Shown in pieces: positions 35,929 to 44,582 of a DNA stretch of 64,000 nt. The DNA is taken from assembly GCA_900542155.1 (NCBI GenBank), contig UQMD01000006.1:26257-90256 (forward strand), given 5' to 3'. The position numbers were made by a program, and so were the translations under genes. The notes beneath the pieces are model-generated. The model was not told where the DNA came from. It saw nothing but the letters and a program-made list of their open reading frames with translations, and ran no database searches. The stretch is from an uncultured Collinsella sp. (GTDB taxonomy: Bacteria; Actinomycetota; Coriobacteriia; Coriobacteriales; Coriobacteriaceae). Position 1 is the stretch's first letter, and the number at the start of each line of letters is the position of its first letter.

Positions 35929-36381
35929 CTAGCCCTCGAGCCCGGCGTTGATGAGCTCGGCAATCTCGACAGGATCGGTGCTTTCGCGCACCCTGTCACG
36001 GAAGCCAGCATCCATCAGCATCACGGCAGCCTTGGAGAGCAGACGCAGGTGCGTGGTTCCCGCTTCGCCGGCGGGCACGTACAGCGCGAGCGCCACATCG
36101 ACGGGCACGCCATCAAAGCTCGGCCACTCAACAGGCTCGGACAGCTTGAGCACGGCCACGCCCGGTGTATGGATCGCATCGCTCTTGGCATGCGGAACGG
36201 CAAAACCGGCGACGAGGCCAGTCTCGGCCTCGTTTTCGCGAGCAATAAAAGCCGCCTCTACAGCAGACGCGTCATCGGCAAAACCAAGCTCAACAGCCTG
36301 CTCGGACAGATAATGCAGCGCGTCCTCGCGCGAGGCGGCGGCGTAGCCAATCGTCACTTGGTTGGCAGATACAAACCCCAT
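35929..36381 (-). CDS. PTS sugar transporter subunit IIA (fructose/mannitol type)
   Basis: 150 residues. The EIIA type-2 fold has the phosphorylated His in GFAVPHAKSD (~62-71). It receives phosphate from HPr and passes it to the IIB domain of the 40449-41921 protein. It is the last gene of the six-gene sugar operon, 12 bases after the transketolase gene. Having IIA separate from the fused IIBC is common. Start ATG 36381 follows GGAAGG. The sugar is not identified. Confidence 0.92.
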   Translation of the reverse strand: MGFVSANQVTIGYAAASREDALHYLSEQAVELGFADDASAVEAAFIARENEAETGLVAGFAVPHAKSDAIHTPGVAVLKLSEPVEWPSFDGVPVDVALALYVPAGEAGTTHLRLLSKAAVMLMDAGFRDRVRESTDPVEIAELINAGLEG

Positions 36382-36393
36382 GGAAAGCCTTCC

Positions 36394-37332
36394 TTACAAC
36401 ACGGACCTGACCGCAGCTTCGATGCCGTCGGCGTCCAAACCGTACTTATGCAGCAAATCGACCGCAGGGCCGGACTCGCCGTACACATCGCGCACGCCGA
36501 CGCGACGCATCGGCACTGGATGCTGCTCCGCGAGCACCGAGGCAACGGCCTCGCCAAGACCACCGATAATCGAATGCTCCTCGGCGGTGACCACGCGACC
36601 GGTCTTCTTGGCGCTGGCAACCACCAAACGCTCATCGAGCGGTTTGATCGTATGCATGTTGATGACCTCAGCATCGATGCCGTCGGCAGCGAGCGCCTCG
36701 GCAGCAGCGAGTGCCTCAGCGACCATGAGACCGCACGCGACGATCGTGACATCAGAGCCCTCCCGTACAACAACACCGCGGCCGATCTTGAACTCGTAGT
36801 CCTCGTGATCGTTGATGACCGGTGTTGCCAGGCGGCCGAAGCGCATGTAGACCGGCCCCTCAAACTCATAGGCGGCGCGCACACAGGCGCGGGCCTCGAC
36901 ATCGTCGGCGGGAACGACCACCGTCATACCCGGAATCGTACGCATGAGTGCGATATCCTCGCAGCACTGGTGCGTGGCGCCGTCCTCGCCCACCGAAATG
37001 CCGGCATGGGTGGCGCCAATCTTGACGTTGAGGTGCGGGTAGCCAATGGAATTGCGGACCTGCTCGTAGGCGCGACCGGCGGCAAACATCGCAAAGGTGC
37101 TCGCAAAAGCAACGCGGCCCGTGGTCGCGATGCCGGCGGCAAGACCCATCAGGTTGCTCTCGGCGATGCCGGCATCGTAAAAGCGCTCAGGATGGGCAGT
37201 CTTAAACTTACCCGTCTGCGTAGCGGCAGCCAGGTCGGCATCGAGCACTACAAAGTCATCGTGCTCATTGCCCAGCTCGACGAGCGCCTCGCCGTAGCTT
37301 ACGCGCGTGGCGACTTTTTTGACCTCTGCCAT
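36394..37332 (-). CDS. Transketolase, C-terminal subunit
   Basis: 312 residues covering the pyrimidine-binding and C-terminal domains of a split transketolase. Visible are VLDADLAAATQT, the YDAGIAESNLMG segment (Glu for thiamine activation) and THAGISVGEDGATHQ. With the N-terminal subunit it transfers two-carbon ketol units between sugar phosphates using thiamine diphosphate. Its ATG overlaps the TAA of the upstream subunit by one base (TAATG), so the two are translationally coupled. Split transketolases recur in catabolic operons of anaerobes. Confidence 0.95.
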   Translation of the reverse strand: MAEVKKVATRVSYGEALVELGNEHDDFVVLDADLAAATQTGKFKTAHPERFYDAGIAESNLMGLAAGIATTGRVAFASTFAMFAAGRAYEQVRNSIGYPHLNVKIGATHAGISVGEDGATHQCCEDIALMRTIPGMTVVVPADDVEARACVRAAYEFEGPVYMRFGRLATPVINDHEDYEFKIGRGVVVREGSDVTIVACGLMVAEALAAAEALAADGIDAEVINMHTIKPLDERLVVASAKKTGRVVTAEEHSIIGGLGEAVASVLAEQHPVPMRRVGVRDVYGESGPAVDLLHKYGLDADGIEAAVRSVL

Positions 37333-38162
37333 TAGAGTTCCTCTCCTGCTGCCGCGAGCTCGGCCATGGCCTGCTCAAACTGCTCGTCATTGGGCGCCTT
37401 GCCATGCCAGCCAACCTGGTTCTCCATAAAGGAGACGCCTTTGCCCTTCACCGTCTCGGCGATGATAGCGACGGGCGCGCCGGTCACCTCGCGAGCTTCG
37501 GCGAAAGCCGCCTCAATCTGCGCCATGTCGTTGCCATCGGCTAGCTCTATCACATGCCACTTAAAGGCGCGGAACTTGTCGGCAAGCGGCATGGCCGAGT
37601 TGACTTCATCGATCGTGCCGTCAATCTGCAAGCCGTTGTGGTCGACGACGGCAACAAGATTGTCGAGCGCATGGTTGCCGGCAAACATAGCCGCCTCCCA
37701 CACCTGGCCTTCCTCGCACTCACCGTCGCCCAGCAACGTGTAGACACGGTAGCTGTCGCCCCAGTGCTTAGCGGCAAGCGCCATTCCAACTGCAGCAGAG
37801 ATGCCCTGACCGAGCGAGCCGGTGGACATATCGATGCCTGGGGTATCGTTCATGTTGGGATGGCCCTGCAGTCGGCTGCCAATATGGCGGAGCGTCTCGA
37901 GCTCTTCGACGGGAAAATAGCCGCGATTTGCCAACACCGAATACAGGCCCGGCGCCGCGTGACCCTTGGAGAGCACAAAGCGGTCGCGATCGGCCTTGTG
38001 AGGGTCGGCAGGATCGATATTCATTTCCTCAAAGTACAGATACGTCATGATGTCGGCTGCACCGAGCGATCCACCCGGATGTCCCGACTTGGCCGCGTGA
38101 ACCGCAGTCACGACACCCTTCCTGACCTCATTGGCGACCTTCGCCAGCTCCTGGTTGGTCAT
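37332..38162 (-). CDS. Transketolase, N-terminal subunit
   Basis: 276 residues, starting MTNQELAKVANEVRKG after AGAGAGG. It contains the thiamine diphosphate and Mg site: SKGHAAPGLY, GSLGQGISAAVGMA and the GDGECEEGQVWEAAMFAG motif, with VVDHNGLQIDG following. It pairs with the next gene's product to form the full enzyme. It lies 64 bases after the transaldolase gene. In this operon it likely recycles a ketose phosphate formed from the PTS sugar rather than serving the general pentose phosphate pathway. Confidence 0.95.
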   Translation of the reverse strand: MTNQELAKVANEVRKGVVTAVHAAKSGHPGGSLGAADIMTYLYFEEMNIDPADPHKADRDRFVLSKGHAAPGLYSVLANRGYFPVEELETLRHIGSRLQGHPNMNDTPGIDMSTGSLGQGISAAVGMALAAKHWGDSYRVYTLLGDGECEEGQVWEAAMFAGNHALDNLVAVVDHNGLQIDGTIDEVNSAMPLADKFRAFKWHVIELADGNDMAQIEAAFAEAREVTGAPVAIIAETVKGKGVSFMENQVGWHGKAPNDEQFEQAMAELAAAGEEL

Positions 38163-38226
38163 ACGAATTCCTCTCTTGAGAACAACCCCGGCACCGGATG
38201 GCGCGATGCCGAGGGCAACCCGGTCG

Positions 38227-38910
38227 TTAAGCCAGAGCGACGACCTTCTGCCAGTCAGCCTCAAAAGAGGCGAGGCCCTGGTCGGTCAGCGGGTGATGCA
38301 GGCACTTCTTGAGAGCGGCCATGGGCACGGTCGCGATGTCGGCACCAAGAAGAGCCGCCTGGGTCACGTGGTTGGGCGTGCGGACCGAAGCGGTGATGAT
38401 CTCGACGGTGTCGTCGACGTTCTTGCCGGTCCAGTCATAGTTCTTGATGCATGTCACGACATTGTCGAGCTGCGAGATGCCGTCCTCGGCGATGTCGTCA
38501 AAGCGGCCGACAAACGGGCTGATGTAGCGGGCACCGGCGTTGGCGGCCATGAGGGCCTGCGTCGGCGAGAAAACAAGCGTCATGTTGACGCGCACGCCCG
38601 CATCGGCCAGGGCGCGGCAGGCGGCGAGGCCGGCCTCGCACACGGGAAGCTTGACCACGATGTTGGGAGCCAGGGCGGCAAGACGCTTGCCCTCCTCGAT
38701 CATGCCCTCGGCAGTGGTCGCGGTGGACTCAGCAGACACGGGCAGGCCCTCGCAGAGCTCGGCAATCTTGAGCATATGGGGCTCAAAGTCGGCGAGCTTG
38801 CCGCCGGTCTTGGCGTACAGGGACGGGTTGGTGGTGACGCCGGCAAGGCAGCCCCAGCTCTTGGCCTCGGCGATCTCGTCAAGGTTGGCGGTATCGATAA
38901 AGAACTTCAT
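38227..38910 (-). CDS. fsa: Transaldolase of the fructose-6-phosphate aldolase type
   Basis: 227 residues, starting MKFFIDTANLDEIAEAK after AAGGAG. Small transaldolase/FSA family with Schiff-base lysine in NIVVKLPVC (~residue 84), TTNPSL near the N-terminus and GRFDDIAEDG. It either transfers dihydroxyacetone units or cleaves fructose-6-phosphate to dihydroxyacetone and glyceraldehyde-3-phosphate; sequence alone does not separate these. Its neighbours, split transketolase and PTS, suggest handling of an imported ketose phosphate. A GGACAAA/TTTGTCC hairpin lies just upstream. Confidence 0.92.
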   Translation of the reverse strand: MKFFIDTANLDEIAEAKSWGCLAGVTTNPSLYAKTGGKLADFEPHMLKIAELCEGLPVSAESTATTAEGMIEEGKRLAALAPNIVVKLPVCEAGLAACRALADAGVRVNMTLVFSPTQALMAANAGARYISPFVGRFDDIAEDGISQLDNVVTCIKNYDWTGKNVDDTVEIITASVRTPNHVTQAALLGADIATVPMAALKKCLHHPLTDQGLASFEADWQKVVALA

Positions 38911-38948
38911 GGTGCAAACTCCTTCTAAGGAATCCAAAACTCAAAAAA

Positions 38949-38978
38949 TAGGACAAAGGGGATGTCCTTTTGTCCTAT
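38949..38978. repeat. Intra-operon hairpin before the transaldolase gene
   Basis: ATAGGACAAA pairs with TTTGTCCTAT around GGGGATGTCC. It is another small stem built on a GGACA motif, and may process or stabilise the operon mRNA. Confidence 0.6.
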
Positions 38979-39035
38979 GTGCCGGGCCTGCAGCTGGGAC
39001 ATGCCCCAGGCCCGGCGTCGTGTAGGAAAAGCTAC

Positions 39036-40304
39036 TTAGAGAGCCTTCTCGATGCGGCTCGTGACGCCCTTGAGGTTAAGACCGACGACGTACTGCTTGA
39101 TCGGGCGCTTGATGTGCTCGATCACAAAGCGCTTGCCGTCAATGTCCTGGGCAGCGAGGTTGCGATAGAGCTTCTCGACCTGCTCCTTGACCTCGGGATC
39201 GTTGAACGCGTAGTGGCCGGAGACATCCAGAATCTTCAGGCTGAGCTCGTCGTCGGCCAGAATGTCGTCAACCTGCAGGTTGACATCGTCGCCGGTCATC
39301 CACTTGCGCCAGCGCTCGGTCTTGATGGCCTTGACCAGCAGCGTGTGATACAGATTGGAGGGATCGTCGCACAGGCCGTTGTCGACCAGAATCTGCTCGG
39401 TAGCGCAGAGCTTGAGGTAAGCGCGGGTCTCCTCGGTGCCGTACTGAGGGGCGACATTGGAAGCGGTCACGTGTGCCGGGATGTGCTCGAGCAGCGTCGC
39501 GTCGTCCAGGTAGTCGGCGTTGTGCTCCTTCAGGCCCACGCCGTAGCGCTTGGCCATGTCGGCGAGCTCGCGGGCATTCTTAAAGTTGTAATGACCGACC
39601 TGCTCGGTCCAACGGGTGAGCGTACCGGTCTGGCCGACGATAAAGGTGGGCATGGGGCAGCCGCGCTTCTCGAGCTCGGGCTGCAGCTGAGAAATGAACT
39701 CCTCGTACTTGTCGGTGGAGGTCAGGCCGCCATTGGTCTCCTCGGTACCGACCTCATAGGCAACCTCGGGCAGGTTATGCTCGCGACGGTACTGCTCAAG
39801 ATAGTCGATAAGATCGATCGTGCGGCGAAGCACCACGTCGAGCGGAATAACCTTGCCGATCTGATAGGGGTCCTTGGTGGGGTCGACCATCAGCAGGTCA
39901 AAGCCTGCCTCCATGTCGGCGACAAAGGACTTGCGGGCGAGCTCCATGGCCTCGTCCTCGGGCAGGTGGGCGTTACGCTCCTCGTCGCGCTGCCACGGAC
40001 CGCCGTGATCGCGGCACAGGTAGTACGGACCGGTATAGCCCACCTCGTCGGCAACCTTCTTAATGTCGGCGGCAAAGCGCGTCTGGTCCCAACCGTTGAC
40101 GTAGCCGGCGCCCATCTCGTCCATATCGACCTGGTTGCGGCTAGCGATAAACATGGGCGGGAAATCCTCGTCCTTGGCAAGCTCGAACACGGCCTGAATC
40201 AGGTTGGGGCTCATGGGGCCAATGCCGACCATGGTTGCGTGATCGCCGCTGTCCTGCAGCTTGAGCATGCCCTGAACGGCCTGGCGGATGGTGAGGTTGG
40301 ACAT
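39036..40304 (-). CDS. GatZ/KbaZ family protein (tagatose-bisphosphate aldolase non-catalytic subunit-like)
   Basis: 422 residues, starting MSNLTIRQAVQGM after AGAAGGAGAA. Conserved GatZ/KbaZ-type segments are ASRNQVDMDEMGAGYVNGW, CRDHGGPW and the C-terminal SRIEKAL region. Classical members are chaperone-like partners of tagatose-1,6-bisphosphate aldolase (GatY/KbaY). No GatY or KbaY gene is present here, so this protein may act alone as an aldolase or lyase in this pathway. It lies second in the operon, between PTS IIBC and transaldolase. Family confident, activity open. Confidence 0.85.
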   Translation of the reverse strand: MSNLTIRQAVQGMLKLQDSGDHATMVGIGPMSPNLIQAVFELAKDEDFPPMFIASRNQVDMDEMGAGYVNGWDQTRFAADIKKVADEVGYTGPYYLCRDHGGPWQRDEERNAHLPEDEAMELARKSFVADMEAGFDLLMVDPTKDPYQIGKVIPLDVVLRRTIDLIDYLEQYRREHNLPEVAYEVGTEETNGGLTSTDKYEEFISQLQPELEKRGCPMPTFIVGQTGTLTRWTEQVGHYNFKNARELADMAKRYGVGLKEHNADYLDDATLLEHIPAHVTASNVAPQYGTEETRAYLKLCATEQILVDNGLCDDPSNLYHTLLVKAIKTERWRKWMTGDDVNLQVDDILADDELSLKILDVSGHYAFNDPEVKEQVEKLYRNLAAQDIDGKRFVIEHIKRPIKQYVVGLNLKGVTSRIEKAL

Positions 40305-40373
40305 TTTGTTCTCCTTCTCCAGAGGATTTTTGACAAAAGTTCCCTGGGACCCAGATGTGGGCCCTATCAGTGC

Positions 40374-40434
40374 GGATGGATTTTGTTGTGTAGGGGCGGT
40401 TGTGCGGAGTCAAATCCATCCCTCCGCACAACCG
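40374..40434 (-). promoter_or_regulatory. Interleaved inverted repeats between PTS IIBC and GatZ-like genes
   Basis: Pair 1 is 40374-40383 with 40412-40421 (GGATGGATTT). Pair 2 is 40397-40409 with 40422-40434 (CGGTTGTGCGGAG). The pairs interleave, so the RNA can form a pseudoknot or alternate between two hairpins. A GGGACCC/GGGCCC stretch follows (about 40346-40363). This is a candidate attenuator or processing site. Confidence 0.5.
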
Positions 40435-40448
40435 GAGTCCTTAAAGGT

Positions 40449-41921
40449 TTACTTGGCCTGCTTATCGAGCGTGGGCTTCATGGCAATCAGGATTGCAGCG
40501 GCGACCAAGGAGCCAATCACGATGTCCAGGCAGAACAGCGCGACGTTGTTGGTGGCCAGGGCGACAATAAAGCCACCATGCGGAACATAGCAGTCGATGC
40601 CCTGGAAGGCGGCAAGCGCCGCGCCCACGGCAGAGCCGATGCAAATGCCGGGCAGGGTGTGACCGAGGTCCTTGACCGCGAAGGGAATGGCGCCCTCGGT
40701 AATACCGATGCAGCCCATGAACAGTGCGGAGATACCCATCTGGCGATCGGCGTCATCGAACTTGTTTTTGGCGATGAGCGCAGCGAGGCCACAGGCAATC
40801 GGGGGAACGGCGACGGCGACGCGGAACATACCGTTGGGGCCATAGATGCCGGAGGCCATGATGGCCATAGTAAAGGTCGAAGCGGTCTTGTTGATGGGGC
40901 CACCCATATCGAAGGCGGTCATAACGCCAATGACCAGACCCAGGACAACTGCGGAACCGCCCTGCAGGCTGCCGAGCACGCCGGTGAGCCAGTCCATCAC
41001 AAAGCCAAGCGGCGTGGCCAGGATGTAGATATAGGCCATGCCCAGGACAAGCGAGGTCAGAATCGGGATGATCAGGATGGGCATGATGGTCTGGATGGTG
41101 TTGTTGACCTTCCAGGTCTTCATCCAGCGGACAAAGTAGCCGCAGATAACTGCCATGATCATGGCGCCCAAGAAGCCGGTCGAAACGCTGTTGCCGTTAG
41201 GGGTAACGACTGCGTTGTTGACCAGGTAGCCCAGGACAAAACCGGGGGCGAGCGCGGGCTTGCCGGCCATCGAGTAGGAGATGTAAGCCGCAAGCACCGG
41301 AATCATCATGGAGATGCCGGCCATGCCGATGGTATTAAGGCTCACCATCAACGGGTTGGTTACCTCCATACCGCTAGCACCGGCAGTACCGGATGCCAAC
41401 GAGAAGGCGAGGAACACGCCACCGATAACGACAATGGGGATAAAATAGGAAACGCCGGTATTGAATGCATTGAGCAGCGTCTTGCCAGGATCGGCAAAGA
41501 TAGACTGCTTGGACGCCGGTGTCGGGGCCTGCGGGGCAGCGGAGACGGCCTTCTTCTCTGCCTTGGCCTCGGCCTTGGGCGCGTCAACGGCGCCACCCGT
41601 CGCCTTGATAATCTCAACAGCCTGGTCGATGATCTTGACCGGATCGGCGATTACATCGGAAGTACCGACCTTGAGGAACTTGCCCTCGGCCATCTTCTGC
41701 TCAAAACGGTCCTCGTTCTCGACACCCACGTCGACGGACTCCAGGACCAGGTCGGCGGAGTCCACGTCTTCCTGCGTGAGCTCATTCTCGATACCCAGGC
41801 CACCCTGAGCCTCGACCTTGCACTCGATGCCACGGGCGGCGCATTCATCTTGAATCGCCTTCTGGGCCATATACGTGTGGGCGATACCCACGGTACAGGC
41901 GGCAACGCCTACGATCTTCAT
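40449..41921 (-). CDS. PTS sugar transporter subunit IIBC (fructose type)
   Basis: 490 residues, starting MKIVGVAACTVGIAHTYMA after GAGGGAAG. The IIB domain has phospho-Cys9 in AACTVGIAHT. An Ala/Lys/Pro linker (~110-140) leads to an eight- to ten-helix IIC domain (FNTGVSYFIPIVVIGG, FDMGGPINKTA, ITEGAIPFAV). It imports and phosphorylates a ketose or polyol, with the separate IIA at the operon's end. First gene of the operon; its promoter (42022-42050) faces the divergent LacI gene. Fructose-like specificity is inferred from family only. Confidence 0.94.
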   Translation of the reverse strand: MKIVGVAACTVGIAHTYMAQKAIQDECAARGIECKVEAQGGLGIENELTQEDVDSADLVLESVDVGVENEDRFEQKMAEGKFLKVGTSDVIADPVKIIDQAVEIIKATGGAVDAPKAEAKAEKKAVSAAPQAPTPASKQSIFADPGKTLLNAFNTGVSYFIPIVVIGGVFLAFSLASGTAGASGMEVTNPLMVSLNTIGMAGISMMIPVLAAYISYSMAGKPALAPGFVLGYLVNNAVVTPNGNSVSTGFLGAMIMAVICGYFVRWMKTWKVNNTIQTIMPILIIPILTSLVLGMAYIYILATPLGFVMDWLTGVLGSLQGGSAVVLGLVIGVMTAFDMGGPINKTASTFTMAIMASGIYGPNGMFRVAVAVPPIACGLAALIAKNKFDDADRQMGISALFMGCIGITEGAIPFAVKDLGHTLPGICIGSAVGAALAAFQGIDCYVPHGGFIVALATNNVALFCLDIVIGSLVAAAILIAMKPTLDKQAK

Positions 41922-42021
41922 TGCTTCCCTCTTTTCATAGAGTTGCGTGCGCAAGACACCGTTTGCGGAGGCCTCCGGAGCATCCCCTGCCGTTTGGACT
42001 TGCTGTCTTTTCGACAAGACC

Positions 42022-42050
42022 AATATAGGTGCTTAATTTTCTTAATGCCA
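42022..42050 (-). promoter_or_regulatory. Promoter of the PTS/transketolase operon
   Basis: Minus-strand TGGCAT (42045-42050) and TATATT (42022-42027), with a 17-base spacer. CTTAAT is repeated within the spacer. Confidence 0.6.
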
Positions 42051-42081
42051 GCTTATTTCGGTAAACGCGCAGGTCAGAGCG

Positions 42082-42114
42082 TTGGTTACGCTATTTAGTT
42101 ATGCGTTTAACCAA
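42082..42114. promoter_or_regulatory. Candidate LacI-type operator in the divergent region
   Basis: TTGGTTA-CGC and GCG-TTAACCAA form an imperfect inverted pair between the two divergent genes, about 30 bases upstream of the operon's -35. The 41922-42336 gap holds this and the promoters only. Confidence 0.4.
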
Positions 42115-42336
42115 AAATGAATCCTGCGATTTTACCATCGATTTCAAAAGTCAAGAAGTATTTGATTTTCTCGGTAGACGGCAGATACGCATGCCGGTCA
42201 CAAATTTCGACCCCACCCGTATACCGCATTTGTTGCATACTCATATGAAAGGAGAAAGCCGCTCACCGAAGCGCATCCCTCACCAAGACTCAAAGTCATC
42301 ATGTTGGAAAATGCTCATCTGTCGGAAGGAGTCGCT

Positions 42337-43347
42337 GTGGCAAAACAGCGCGTTACGATTGCAGACGTCGCTCGAGAGGCGGGAACCTCGACGGCAAGCG
42401 TCTCGTATTACCTCAACGACAAACGAGAAAAGCTTAGCGAAAAGACGCAGAACAAAATCGCGCGCGTCATTAAGGAACTCGGATACGTTCCCAACGCCCA
42501 AGCGCAGACGCTCACCGGCAAGCAAACCCACGTCATTGCCATCATCATTTTGGATAACACCAACAAATGGGCGGGGCTCGTTCTCAATGGCATGGAGCAG
42601 GTCATGCTCCCCGCGGGCTACCAGACGGTCGTTTGCACGAGCAACTTTAACCCCGAGACCGAGCTCATGTACGTCGACAAGATGCTCTCGCTGGGCGTCG
42701 ATGGCTTTATCATCCAGCCCACGGCAAATTTCAAGGCCGTGCACGACCGCATTAGACGCGCCGGCAAGCCCGTCGTCTTTTTTGACGCGGCCATCTACAG
42801 CCCAGGCACCAGCTGGATCAAAACCAACCTCTACGACGGCGTGTACAACGCCACACAGGCACTCCTCGACGCCGGCTACGAAGATTTCTTTTCCATTGCC
42901 GCCAACATGACCGAGATGCGCACCCGCATGGAGCGTTTTCAGGGGTATGCCGAGGCGCTGGCAGCGAACGGACAGCTCTACAAAGCGATTCCCATCGACC
43001 ACAACAAGCCGTCAATCAACGAGCTTACCGAGTACTTTAAATTCAAGTTTAATCCCGCCAAGCGTACGCTCATCTTTGTCCAAAACCAATGGGCGCTCCC
43101 CCGCGTCTACAAGGCCCTCCAACCCATGGCCCATCTGCTTCCGCAGCAAATAGGTCTTTTGGGACTCAACTGCGAAGACTGGACTAATCTCACCACACCG
43201 ACCGTCTCCACCATCATCGAGCCCGTCGACCAGGAAGGCAGGGAGGCGGCCGAGATGCTGCTCGCCTTGCTTGATGGCAGCAGCCAACCCGGCGAGCAGC
43301 GCATTCTCGAGTGCAAGCTCAACTGGCTCGACTCCACCTCGATCTAG
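42337..43347 (+). CDS. LacI family regulator of the PTS/transketolase operon
   Basis: 336 residues. GTG 42337 is chosen because GGAAGGAG lies five bases before it; ATG 42301 in frame has no such site. The N-terminal helix-turn-helix is RVTIADVAREAGTSTASVS, followed by a sugar-binding PBP-like domain (IAIIILDNTNKWAG, FIIQPTANFK, LGLNCEDW). The divergent placement and shared region make it the likely local regulator, with a sugar phosphate as effector. It is followed by a 119-base gap with a GGGACAAA/TTTGTCCC hairpin. Confidence 0.92.
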   Translation: MAKQRVTIADVAREAGTSTASVSYYLNDKREKLSEKTQNKIARVIKELGYVPNAQAQTLTGKQTHVIAIIILDNTNKWAGLVLNGMEQVMLPAGYQTVVCTSNFNPETELMYVDKMLSLGVDGFIIQPTANFKAVHDRIRRAGKPVVFFDAAIYSPGTSWIKTNLYDGVYNATQALLDAGYEDFFSIAANMTEMRTRMERFQGYAEALAANGQLYKAIPIDHNKPSINELTEYFKFKFNPAKRTLIFVQNQWALPRVYKALQPMAHLLPQQIGLLGLNCEDWTNLTTPTVSTIIEPVDQEGREAAEMLLALLDGSSQPGEQRILECKLNWLDSTSI

Positions 43348-43353
43348 ACCGCG

Positions 43354-43381
43354 GGACAAATAAATCAGGAGTGTTTGTCCC
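43354..43381 (+). terminator. Weak hairpin after the LacI gene
   Basis: GGGACAAA pairs with TTTGTCCC just after the stop codon; no U run. Confidence 0.4.
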
Positions 43382-43466
43382 AAATCTTAAGTATTTGTTC
43401 GACAGAACGGCCCCTGCCGGCTCCTGCTAGACTGGTAGATTCCCAATTGACTAGCCAGGAGCCTCC

Positions 43467-44453
43467 ATGTCGCGCAAGTCCGCCTACAAGCAAGTACTTT
43501 CCATCGGCACCACCGTGGTGCTGGGGTTTGCGCTGTTCACAGGGTCGCTCGACGAAGCGCCCAAGCTGTTGTCGCCGCAAAGCGATGAGCAGGCAGCGGC
43601 TCTGGCCGAAAAACAAAACGAGAGCCCCAGCCGCACTGACGACGAGGCGGACCTGGTTGCCCGGCTCGAATCGGGAACAGTGAGCTCCTCGGACTCTCAA
43701 AATAGCAAAGACTCTGGCGATGGCTCCGAATCCACCGCGACCAACACCAACGGCAACGTTGCCTCCGCGGATAGTGCCGCCACCTCCATCGACGAGGTCG
43801 AAAACCCCGACCTCAACCGCGCCCGCGGCGTATATCTCAGCAGCATTCCTGACTACGCGGGCAACCCCTATGTTGCCCTGCGCGCCGACAGCACGCACCC
43901 GCTCGGCACGCCGTCGTTCACGCTCGATGAATACGAGCGCGCCACCGAAGAGGGCTGCTTTAAGAAATTCTCCAAGCTCGATAGCCTGGGCCGCACCCGC
44001 AAGGCACTCGCCTGCGTGGGCCCCGAATCACTCGGTCAAGGCGAGCGCGGCGATATCTCGCGCATCCATCCTGCTGGATGGCGTCAGCAGCGCTACGACT
44101 TTATTCCGGGCCAGAGCCTCTATAACCGCTGCCACCTTATCGCCTGGTCGCTCTGCGGCGAAAACGCCAACCGCAAGAACCTCCTCACCGGCACGCGCTA
44201 CCTCAACGAGACGGGCATGCTGCCGTTTGAGGAGCAAATCCTCGACTATATCCGCAACACGGGTAACCACGTGCTCTATCGCGCCACGCCCATGTACAAC
44301 GAAGAGGAGCTCGTCTGCCGCGGCGTGCGCCTTGAGGCGCAATCGGTTGAGGACCACGGCAAGACGCTGTGCTTCCACGTATATTGCTACAACCTGCAGC
44401 CGCATGTGCAGATCGACTACGCCACCGGCCGCAATCAGGCCTCGGGGGACTAG
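43467..44453 (+). CDS. Secreted DNA/RNA non-specific endonuclease (EndA/NucA-like)
   Basis: 328 residues, start after AGGAGCC. The N-terminal basic, hydrophobic stretch (YKQVLSIGTTVVLGFALFTG) is a signal peptide or anchor. Residues ~35-110 form a Ser/Asp/Glu/Thr-rich linker. The nuclease domain has YNRCHLIAWSLCGENANRKNLLTGT, where His replaces part of the classical DRGH motif as in the DNA-entry nuclease family and the Asn residues bind metal. Outside the cell it could degrade DNA for nutrients or act in uptake. It has its own terminator region. Active-site assignment is by family resemblance. Confidence 0.87.
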   Translation: MSRKSAYKQVLSIGTTVVLGFALFTGSLDEAPKLLSPQSDEQAAALAEKQNESPSRTDDEADLVARLESGTVSSSDSQNSKDSGDGSESTATNTNGNVASADSAATSIDEVENPDLNRARGVYLSSIPDYAGNPYVALRADSTHPLGTPSFTLDEYERATEEGCFKKFSKLDSLGRTRKALACVGPESLGQGERGDISRIHPAGWRQQRYDFIPGQSLYNRCHLIAWSLCGENANRKNLLTGTRYLNETGMLPFEEQILDYIRNTGNHVLYRATPMYNEEELVCRGVRLEAQSVEDHGKTLCFHVYCYNLQPHVQIDYATGRNQASGD

Positions 44454-44512
44454 GCCCGACCAAGCTGCCCCAAAACCTAAAATGATCCGTTTTCCTCCGC
44501 CCCCCAGGGGTC

Positions 44513-44546
44513 AAAAAGGGCCGCCCTGGATTACCCAGAGCGGCCC
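44513..44546 (-). terminator. Terminator of the EF-G-like gene
   Basis: GGGCCGC pairs with GCGGCCC, followed on the minus strand by TTTTTGACC. Confidence 0.75.
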
Positions 44547-44582
44547 GTACATCGACATGCGTGGCGCAGGCAACGCCACACG

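Noticed and set aside
42101..42910. 269-codon frame overlapping the start of the LacI gene
   Set aside because: It is a different frame of the LacI gene with low-complexity Ser/Arg content; the LacI frame has HTH and sugar-binding motifs.
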